From Candidatus Woesearchaeota archaeon (GTDB taxonomy: Archaea; Nanobdellota; Nanobdellia; SCGC-AAA011-G17; GW2011-AR18), in NCBI GenBank assembly GCA_018302105.1, contig JAGWAD010000031.1:7803-47589 (forward strand): DNA of 39,787 nucleotides, given 5' to 3'. The notes below the pieces were generated by a model that saw nothing but the letters and a program-made list of their open reading frames with translations, was not told the origin of the DNA and ran no database searches. The position numbers were made by a program, and so were the translations under genes. This document shows, piece by piece, positions 6,313-15,000 of the stretch (position 1 is the first letter of the stretch; each line of letters begins with the position of its first letter).

Positions 6313-8259
6313 ATGAAAAAATTAATCTTATTTTTACTGATGATTATATTGATGACATTTAATGTATTTGCATTAGGTGCTGAAATATTACCATCAAACC
6401 CAAGAGATAGTGATGATTTATTATGCAGAAGTACATTACCAACAAATACACAAACAGATTTTAATTTTAGATGGTTTAGAAATGGACAAGAAATTAACAG
6501 ACAAATTTCTGTAGATAATACAGGAAGTCATTTTCCAGCAACATTAACTTCTCCAGGAGACCAAATAAATTGTATTGTATCTTTTTTAACTAATGTTATT
6601 GGTATAGATTCAGTAACAATTGCAGGCGGACCGAATACAAATAATCCGCCTAAAGCAGAAGCTGGTCCTGATTTAAATGGTGAAACAGATGAAGTTTTAA
6701 GATTTGATGGCACTGCAAGCTCTGATATTGATGGAAATGTAGTTGCTTATGTATGGAACTTTGGAGATGGAACAACTGCAGATGGAAAAATAGTAAATCA
6801 TTCTTATGAAAGTCCAGGAACATATACAGTTGCATTAACAGTATTGGATAATTTTGGAGCAACTGGAGAAGATACTGCGATAGTAGTTATTGCAATGTCC
6901 CAAACCCGAATTATAGAAATCAAAAATTTAAGATCTTTTAAAGACAAATTTGAAACAGGAGCTGATACTTTCTTTAGAGGAAGTCCTATGTTTACATCAT
7001 TTTTGTTAACAGATAAAGACGGAAATCCAATTAATGGTGCAACAAGAGATTTAAAAGTTGCATTAAGAAATACTGCAACAGCATCAGTAACAAATTTTAT
7101 TCCATTTAATGGACCATTGCCTGGTTCTTCTTTTGGATTAGTTAGAATAAGAAATGGAGAATCCTGCATTGCAAATCCTTTTGGATGTATTAGAATTAAC
7201 AGCGGCACTTATTATTTTGCTACTGATACACCTTTAACTGATAATTTTTTAGGATTAGGAAGCATAAATGTCCAAATTGAAGAAGCAGGAAAAACTTCAA
7301 TAGTTAATATTTTAAATAATCTTCCTATTGCTGAAGCAGGCGGAGATAGAATAGTAAATACAAATGAAGCTGTAATATTTGGCGGAATTGCAAGCAGTGA
7401 TTTAGAAGATCCAGACCAAAATTTAAAATTTTTATGGGATTTTGGAGATGGAAATCAAGATGTTGGGATTGGAACAACTCATGTATACACAAATTTAGGC
7501 ACTTATTTAGTAAGATTAAAAGTTACTGATACAGAAGGGGATTTTTTATTTGATGAAATTAAAGTTACAGTTTCACAAACACCACAAAGAATTCCACCTG
7601 TTGCAAGATTTGCTACAAGTAACGAATATGTGTTTGACTTTACATTATTTGATGCTACAAGAAGCACAGATGAAGATGGAAGAATACTAAGTTATGAATG
7701 GGATTTTGGAGATGGAAATCAAGGTGCTGGTGTACAAACCAGATATAGATATGAAATGCCTGGAAGATATTTAGTTACATTAATAGTTACTGACAATGAT
7801 GGACTTGCTGGTACTGAAAGTGCATTAATAGAAGTAAAATATGATTATAGGATTAATCAAGAAGACAGACCTGGAATGCCTATTGATGGTGGAGTAGACC
7901 ATGATAAACCTGGCGCTGATGCAGATACAACTGTTGCAAATATGCATGAATTTGTAATCTCTGGAATTGTTCCTATAAATTACAAACAAACTTACAGACC
8001 TGGAGATAAATTTGATTTACTTGTTAAAGTAAGAAATACTGGCAACTTGTATGAAAATCTGAATATGATAACAAGTTCACCTAATTTGTTTGACAACCAA
8101 GTTTCATCTTTGAGAATAAGCTCTGGATCAACTTTATTGCATCCTGTTTCAGTTTATATTCCGAATAATGCTAAAAGTGGGCATTATTTACTAAAAATAG
8201 AGGTAGATAATAGAATAGGAGAAAGAAAGGAAACTTACTGGCAATTTACTGTTGCGTAG
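6313..8259 (+). CDS. Secreted PKD-domain surface protein
   Basis: The 648-residue protein begins at ATG 6313 with a signal peptide (MKKLILFLLMIILMTFNVFA). A TATA element AAATTTATAAATAA (about 6278-6291) sits about 28 bases upstream, favouring this ATG over a TTG two codons earlier. Three PKD domains follow, each with the hallmark W/F-x-FGDG core: VWNFGDGT (about residue 150), LWDFGDGN (about 376) and EWDFGDGN (about 465). Non-PKD beta modules lie around residues 200-330 and at the C-terminal end (about 540-648), the latter resembling CARDB-type adhesion domains. There is no C-terminal membrane helix, so it is released or bound non-covalently. PKD proteins mediate surface adhesion. It heads a run of four envelope genes. 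Confidence 0.88.
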   Translation: MKKLILFLLMIILMTFNVFALGAEILPSNPRDSDDLLCRSTLPTNTQTDFNFRWFRNGQEINRQISVDNTGSHFPATLTSPGDQINCIVSFLTNVIGIDSVTIAGGPNTNNPPKAEAGPDLNGETDEVLRFDGTASSDIDGNVVAYVWNFGDGTTADGKIVNHSYESPGTYTVALTVLDNFGATGEDTAIVVIAMSQTRIIEIKNLRSFKDKFETGADTFFRGSPMFTSFLLTDKDGNPINGATRDLKVALRNTATASVTNFIPFNGPLPGSSFGLVRIRNGESCIANPFGCIRINSGTYYFATDTPLTDNFLGLGSINVQIEEAGKTSIVNILNNLPIAEAGGDRIVNTNEAVIFGGIASSDLEDPDQNLKFLWDFGDGNQDVGIGTTHVYTNLGTYLVRLKVTDTEGDFLFDEIKVTVSQTPQRIPPVARFATSNEYVFDFTLFDATRSTDEDGRILSYEWDFGDGNQGAGVQTRYRYEMPGRYLVTLIVTDNDGLAGTESALIEVKYDYRINQEDRPGMPIDGGVDHDKPGADADTTVANMHEFVISGIVPINYKQTYRPGDKFDLLVKVRNTGNLYENLNMITSSPNLFDNQVSSLRISSGSTLLHPVSVYIPNNAKSGHYLLKIEVDNRIGERKETYWQFTVA

Positions 8260-8268
8260 TGTCACAAA

Positions 8269-8288
8269 CCGAAAGATATATAAATAAG
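8269..8288 (+). promoter_or_regulatory. BRE/TATA promoter of the surface-protein gene
   Basis: CCGAAAGAT followed by ATATAAATAAG. The predicted start of transcription is near 8310-8315, leaving a leader of about 25 bases that carries a strong Shine-Dalgarno GGAGG at 8328-8332, six bases before ATG 8339. This decides the start over an in-frame upstream ATG at 8312. Confidence 0.65.
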
Positions 8289-8338
8289 TGATAGCTACAA
8301 AATAGTAACACTTGACAGTGGTATCATGGAGGAATCAA

Positions 8339-9620
8339 ATGAAAACATTGAAATTTTTAATAGTATTTGTATTGATGTTAGTATTTTTAAATACAGCATT
8401 TGCATTAAGTCCCGTAAGAGATTTAAGGTTTAATGTTGGGAATTTAGATAATTTAGCTAATGCAGTTCAACCAAGAGATGATTTTAGAATTGACTCAGTT
8501 GAAGTTAATGATATTAGTGCAACAAGCACAAGAATAATCTACGTTGAGAGAGGGACAACTGTTCCTGTTGAAGTAGAATATACAGGCACAAATAAAGTTG
8601 CTTATGATACAAGATTAAGAGCATTCATAGGTGGATATGAATATGGAGATGTAGAAACATCAAGCGATATTTTCCAAGTATTGCCTGGTGTAACTGATAG
8701 CCAAGAATTGCTATTAAAAATACCATATGATTTAGAAGCAAGTGATGAATACACTTTAACTGTTGAAATGTATGATGATGACAACAGTGTAAGAAGAACT
8801 TTCAAATTGAGAGTTGAAGAAACAAGACACAGTGTAAATGTATTTGATGTGATTTTCAATCCAACAAATAATGTCCAAGCTGGTACACCTTTATTTGCTA
8901 CAGTAAGAGTAGAAAATTTAGGAGATAATATTGAAAATACAGTTAAGGTAACATTAAGCGTTCCTGCTTTGAATTTACAAACAAGTCAAATTGTTGACAG
9001 ATTAGTAACTGACCAAGAATTGAATGAAAGAGATTCAAGTTCAAGAAGAACTGCTGCAACAACAAATGATATGGTATTATTTATACCAGAAAACACTCCA
9101 GTAGGAGATTACAATGTAGAAGTAAAAGTTGAATACAACAGATTACATAATGTGCAAACAAGAACATACTTAATGCATGTTAATGCTATCCAGGTTCAAC
9201 AACCTACACAACCAACTGGTGGCTTGACTATAAATGTAGACACAGCAGCTCAAAAAGTATCAGAAGGCCAAGGTGCTCAATATAAGTTTTCAGTTTCAAA
9301 CTTAGGCCAAACACCTGCAACATTAAGCTTTGAAGTATTGGGTGTAACAGACTGGGGAACATATCTTTGTAGCACCATTTGATAGTGTTGAGGGTGCTAA
9401 AAGCTTCAATGTAAGAGTAAAACAAGGCAACAATGTTGTAGCTGAAAAAACTCTAAGTGTTGAAGTTGCTAAAGTGACATCTGACAGCGATACACTTAAA
9501 AAGGTGTTGGTTATCGGGTTCGTAGTATTACTAGCAATTTTAGTAATATTGGGTATAGCTTTGGTTATAAAAAAACTTACTCAAGACGAAAAGCCTGTTG
9601 AAGGCCAAACCTATTATTAA
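8339..9620 (+). pseudogene. Membrane-anchored surface protein, frameshifted near 9365
   Basis: The protein starts at ATG 8339 with a signal peptide (MKTLKFLIVFVLMLVFLNTA) behind GGAGG. It continues with beta-rich Ig/CARDB-like modules (for example PVEVEYTGTNKVAYDTRLRA and FATVRVENLGDNIENTVKVT). The frame stops at 9380-9382, but the +1 frame continues the same module from about 9365 (VAPFDSVEGAKSFNVRVK). It then encodes a transmembrane helix (KKVLVIGFVVLLAILVILG), a short basic/acidic tail (KKLTQDEKPVEG) and a stop at 9618-9620. One extra base around 9361-9368 explains everything. Without the shift the product would be a secreted 347-residue protein lacking its anchor. It could be an indel in the strain, a sequencing error or a programmed +1 shift. 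Confidence 0.75.
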
Positions 9621-9651
9621 ATTTTTTATTAAGATTTATGGGGTGTTAAAT

Positions 9652-11625
9652 TTGAATGGAATAAAAATAATATTAATCATTTTCAATATTTTATTGATTC
9701 TTTCTACAGTGTTTGCTCACGGTTTTGCATTCACTGCTTCACAAACAAGTTCTCCTTTATGTCCAAGAGAATCTGGATTATTCAAAGATATTATTAAAAA
9801 TACAGATACAACTTCTAAACAATTTTCTGTAAGCTTATCTGGCGGAGCAGCACAATTTAGCACAGTATTTCCCAATAGTTTTATATTGGCTGCTGGAGAA
9901 GAAAAGGAAATTTATTCTTATGTAACCCCAAGAACAGAAACCCAGCCAGGAACTTATGAATTATCTATAAATTTTGCTTCAGGTTCTGATACTCATTCAA
10001 TAAATCATCCTGTTATTGTGAAAGACTGTTATGGTGTTGGATTAACTACTGACCAAACAACTGCAACAGTATGTCCAAGTGAAATTTCAAGATTTGAATT
10101 AACTGTTAGAAATAATGGTGAATATTCAGAAACATATTCTTTATCAGCTGAAGGTCAAATAATGGACAGAATAAGCTTGAGTGATAATCAAGTGATATTA
10201 AACAAAGGAGAATCAAAAAAAGTAATTGCTTTTGTTAATACTCCCTCAGAATCCGGCAAATTTGGATTTTCAGTTAATTTAGATACTGCAAGCAAAAAAT
10301 CAAGAGCATCATTACCTTTATTCTTAGATGTTAAACCATGTTTTGATTTTAATTTTAAAGTACAGAGTGATAAAACTTCTTATGAAGTGTGCGATAGAAC
10401 TGCAACACCTGTACAATTAAGAGTAGAAAATCTTGGAACAACAAGAAATGAATTTGATATTGTAGTTGAAGGACCTGAATGGGTCAGGCTTACCAGAAAT
10501 TCTATAGGATTATCACCTAATGAAGTTCGATTTATTGATTTATTTTTGGTTCCTGATTTTGGAGTTGAAGGAGATTACAAAATTAAAATAAATTTAATTC
10601 CTAAAAAGGGAATTCTAAAAGCAACAAGTCAGTTAGATGTTAAAGTTAAAAAATGCAGCGGCATTGATTTACAAATATTAAATAAAAAAGTAAATGCTTG
10701 CAAAGGAATAACAAATGACTTCCAAGTAAAAGCTGTAAATACAGGACAATTAGAAAAATCATTCCAGGCAAGTTTAACTGGTCCAGAATGGGTTACATTT
10801 AATAGTGTTCCTCAATTTAGTGCTAAACCTGGAGTTGAAAAAACTTTGGTTATCAGAGCAAGCCCTCCAGATGATGCATCAGAAGAAGGACATAAAATTA
10901 AAGTAAGTATAAAGGCTTCAGATGAAAGCAGTGTTATAGCAAATGATGAACAAGAATTAGAAATTGAAGTTGTTGGTATTAATAACTGCTATAAACCTTC
11001 TGTAGTTTCAAAATATACAGATGCGATTATTTATTATGACTCAAATATACCAATTCCTGTAACAATAACAAATAATGGAAACAGGAGAGCAGATTATAAT
11101 TTATTTTTAACTGGAAATGCTGCTAATTTCGCAAGATTAAGCCCAACATCATTAAGTCTGGATGCTGGGAAATCTGAAACAGTACTTGTATATGTAGCTC
11201 CTGATGTAAATGTTGAATTAGGAAATTATAATGTAATCTTGACTGTTAATTTATTAAATGGTCCAGTTTTGGAAAGTAAAGAATTTAATTTTGAGATAAC
11301 TGGCACAAGAGAAAAAGCAACACAAGTTGAAGGTACAAATAATTTAGGGAATAATACAGAAGAAACAAAAAAATTACCTATATCAAAAATAAAAGACTTT
11401 GTATTTGCAAACAAATTCCCAATTGTTGTTGCTGGAATTATAATTATATTATTGATTCTTGTATTCTCAATGGGCTGGCATAAATCTTTTATAAAATTCT
11501 TTGAAGATGAAGAATCTGAAGAAGTTAAGGAAGAAGTAAAAGACAAACCAGAAGAAAAAAAGCCTTCAAGAAAAAAGAAAAAGCCTTCAGAGGAAGATAC
11601 AGGTGAATATAAAAGCGAAGAATGA
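9652..11625 (+). CDS. Repeat-containing cell-surface protein with C-terminal membrane anchor
   Basis: I start it at TTG 9652 (NGIKIILIIFNILLILSTVFA signal peptide), preceded by GGTG at 9642-9645; GTG 9643 and TTG 9598 are possible but give a longer polar lead. The ectodomain of about 590 residues contains about five repeats of roughly 110 residues, each an Ig-like NEW3/CARDB-type module with cysteine pairs near module borders (DCYGVG...TVCPSE, PCFDFN...YEVCDR, KCSGID...NACKG). A transmembrane helix (FPIVVAGIIIILLILVFSMG) and a lysine/glutamate-rich cytoplasmic tail (KPEEKKPSRKKKKPSEED) end the protein. It probably forms part of the cell envelope with the two genes before it. The stop overlaps the next ATG by four bases. 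Confidence 0.82.
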   Translation: MNGIKIILIIFNILLILSTVFAHGFAFTASQTSSPLCPRESGLFKDIIKNTDTTSKQFSVSLSGGAAQFSTVFPNSFILAAGEEKEIYSYVTPRTETQPGTYELSINFASGSDTHSINHPVIVKDCYGVGLTTDQTTATVCPSEISRFELTVRNNGEYSETYSLSAEGQIMDRISLSDNQVILNKGESKKVIAFVNTPSESGKFGFSVNLDTASKKSRASLPLFLDVKPCFDFNFKVQSDKTSYEVCDRTATPVQLRVENLGTTRNEFDIVVEGPEWVRLTRNSIGLSPNEVRFIDLFLVPDFGVEGDYKIKINLIPKKGILKATSQLDVKVKKCSGIDLQILNKKVNACKGITNDFQVKAVNTGQLEKSFQASLTGPEWVTFNSVPQFSAKPGVEKTLVIRASPPDDASEEGHKIKVSIKASDESSVIANDEQELEIEVVGINNCYKPSVVSKYTDAIIYYDSNIPIPVTITNNGNRRADYNLFLTGNAANFARLSPTSLSLDAGKSETVLVYVAPDVNVELGNYNVILTVNLLNGPVLESKEFNFEITGTREKATQVEGTNNLGNNTEETKKLPISKIKDFVFANKFPIVVAGIIIILLILVFSMGWHKSFIKFFEDEESEEVKEEVKDKPEEKKPSRKKKKPSEEDTGEYKSEE

Positions 11626-12014
11626 AATTAATAAATAAAATAATTGCTGACGTTATTGGAATTGCAGCTATTGTTGGCAGCGTCGTTGCATATAAAAATA
11701 ATGGCTATTACTTTGAATCAATCAGTGGAAGAGATATTTTAGATAGTGAACTTTGTCAAGCATCATTACAACTCTATAGATTTTCACCAGATGTATTAAA
11801 ATTAAATTGTTCTATAAGCTACGATAAACGTGATTGGGCATGGATAAATTATACAGATCTCGGATTAGATGGCTCAGTTGATGAAAAGTTAATAGAAAAT
11901 CAAACTGGTAAAAGTGTTACATTAGATCAAAATTACATAGAGCGTTTGCGAGACTCAAAAAATTTTGCTTCTCTTTTACTGGTATTATATGATAAGTCCT
12001 GCAAATATAATTAG
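11622..12014 (+). CDS. Small membrane-linked protein, 130 aa, unknown
   Basis: Its ATG overlaps the stop of the preceding surface gene (ATGA), so the two are translationally coupled. The N-terminus has one hydrophobic segment (IIADVIGIAAIVGSVVAY, residues 7-24) that may be an uncleaved anchor or signal. The remaining roughly 105 residues are polar with two cysteines near the middle (ELCQASLQ and KLNCSIS) and one near the end (DKSCKYN). I do not recognise the family. Its position as the last gene of the envelope run suggests a role at the membrane with the repeat protein. It converges with smc, whose stop is 42 bases away. Confidence 0.7.
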   Translation: MKLINKIIADVIGIAAIVGSVVAYKNNGYYFESISGRDILDSELCQASLQLYRFSPDVLKLNCSISYDKRDWAWINYTDLGLDGSVDEKLIENQTGKSVTLDQNYIERLRDSKNFASLLLVLYDKSCKYN

Positions 12015-12056
12015 GATTCTAAGCTTTGTGATGTATTGAGGGCAGTAAAATATTAA

Positions 12057-15000
12057 CTAAACTTTTAAAGAAACAACTTTTGTAATTCCATTCTGCATTG
12101 AAACACCATAAAGATATTCTGCTTCGCCCATTACATGATCATTATGACTTATTACAATATATTGCGCTTTTGATGAATATTTTTGTATTAATTTAGAAAG
12201 CATTTCAGAATTTTTCTTGTCTAAAGCAGCATCAACTTCGTCTAATAAATAAAACGGAGATGGTGCATGTTCCTGTATTGAAAATATTAAAGCCAAAGCT
12301 GCTAAAGTTTTTTCTCCACCAGATAAACTTTTCATATCCAATTGTTTATTTGATGCAATTTTGATCTGGATTTCAATTCCGCCTTGTAATGGCATTTCTT
12401 TATTTTCCAGTTCCATAAAAGCTTCACCTTTAGTTGTCAACTGGCTGAAAATTTCACTGAATTTACTTGAAATTACATTATAAGTCTTCATAAAAATATC
12501 ATTTTTACTTGTTTCAATTTCATTCATCATATTAAGCACATCTTCTTTTTCAATTTTTAATTTGCTGACCTTATCAACTATTGTTCCATATTCTTTTTCT
12601 ATTGATTCATAAACTTCTAATGCTCTTAAATTTACATTTCCTATTTTGATTAATTCTTTTTCATTTTCATTTATTCTTAATTTTAATTCTTCAAGATTTA
12701 TTCCTCTTCTTATTTTTATTTCTCCTAACTGACTTATTTCTTTATTTAAACCTTCAATTTCTGCTATAAATTTTGCTCTGTCAATTGAGAGGTTATTCAG
12801 TCTTTGTTCATGGCCTTTTGTTTTTTCTTCTTCCCTTACAATTGTTGTTTCAATTTTTTGGATTTTTTCTCCAGTTTTATTTCTTTTTTCTATTAAATCC
12901 TTGAAATTTGTATAAAATTTCTTTTCTTCATTTTCTTTAATTTTTAATTCCTGTATCCTATTTTTATAAATTTCTTCTATATTCTTTAATTCCTTTAAAA
13001 ATTCCTCATTTTCTTTTTCATGCTGCTTAATAATTTTGTCAGTTTTTTCAATTTCAGGCATTAACATTGTAGAAACCTGAACATCAATATTTTTAATTGA
13101 AGACTGGACGGTCAGATATTGTTCTTTTAATTTTAATTTATCTTCTTCTAATTTTTCAAGATCCTTAGAAATTTCAGGATTGCTTAATTGTTCCTTAGCT
13201 TTTTCCCTTTTTACTTTTAATTGTTCAAGTATTTTATTTACTTCTTTTATTTTATTTTCATAATTTAATATTGTGCTATCAAAATTTTTTATTTCTGATG
13301 ATAGATTTTTCTTTTCATCCAATATTTTATTTACATCAATACCTTCTATATTTAATGTCTTTTCAACTTTTAAAATTTCAGATTCCAAATGTGCTTTTTC
13401 ATCCCTTAAATTAGAAATAGATATCTCAGTTTCAGTTTTTTTATTTTCTAAGTGATCAATAAGCTTTCTTGTATTTTTCATTCCATCTTCAAGTTTTACA
13501 ACATTTTCATCAACTTCCTTTTCCATAAAACCAAATCCAAGTTTCTGCCTATAACCTCCAACCATTGCTCCTGAAGGTTCCAACAAATCTCCTTCTAAAG
13601 TAACCATCCTTGCATTTCCGATCCCTATCCTTCTTCCAATATCTACATTATCAATAATTACAGTTGGACCTAACACATATCCAAATATATCCGAATACTT
13701 ATTGTCAAACTTTACAATGTCTGTTGCCAAGCCATGAACTCCTTCTTTTTTAAGGATTTCGTTGATATTTTGCTGCAGTACTCTTGATTTTATTTTATTT
13801 AAAGGAAGAAATGTTGCTGTTCCTAATTTATGTTCTTTTAAATGTTCTATACATTTTTGTGCAATTATATCTGTTTCTACAACTATGCTTTTTATTCTTG
13901 CTCCTGCAGCAACTTCCAATGCTAATGAGTATTTTGAATCAACATTTCCTAATTCTGATACAGTTCCATGAATTCCTTTTAAGGTTTTTTTCAGTTCTAA
14001 AATTTTTCTTATAGCTAAATCTCCTAATGAAACTTCCTGTATTCCTATCTGCCTTGCTTTCATTTTGGCTAAATCTTCAGAAATCTGGTTGTAATCTATT
14101 CTTGATTTATTTAATTGTGGTATAATTGCAGACTGCTCATTCATTAGTTTATTTAATTGTTCTATCAATTCCCTGAATTTCTTTTTATTATCTTTAAGCT
14201 TGTTTACTTCTTCAGAAGAACCTTTTAAATTATTTAATTTCTCATCTATAGAATTTAATTTAAAAATCAACTGGTCTTTCTTCCTTAGTAAATTCTGTTT
14301 TTCTTCATTTGTTTTGGAAATTTCAGAAAGTGATTTTTCAATATCTTTATCCAATTCTTCAAATGTGCTTCCTATGTCATTATTTATCCCATGCTTTTCT
14401 TTTATCTGAATTAATTTAGAATTTATTACTTTTTCATTATCATCAATTTCTTTAAGTTTTATTTCGTGTTTTTGCTTTTCTGATTTTAGTTGTTTTATCT
14501 TATCATTTAAGTCTTTTATATTATTATTTAACTGTTCTTTTCTTATTTTTATTTTTTCAATTTCATTTCTGCATATTTCTATTCTTGAATTTGCTTTTAC
14601 AATATTCGTCTTTAATTCTTCTATTTCTTTTCTTAAAACTAATTGTTCTTTTTCTCCTTTTACTTCTATCTCATTATTTATTTTTTTAGTTTCTTCTTTA
14701 AAGTTTAATATCTGGTTTTTAAGATTTTCAATTTCCTTAACTGCCTTACTAATGTTTTCTTCAGCTTCTTTTTTCTTTTTTTCTATTTCTTCTAATTTTG
14801 TTTCCTTATCTTTAATATGTAGATGCAGATATGTTCCTTTATCATCTTTTAATGATTCCTGCAATTCTTTATATCTTATTGCCTGATCTCTTTCTTTTTT
14901 TAGTTCTCTTAAATTTGCAGCTCTTTCTGTCAATATAATCTCTGTTTCGTTTAGTCTTGAATCAACTTTTTCAAGTTCATTTAAACATTTATGTTTTTTA

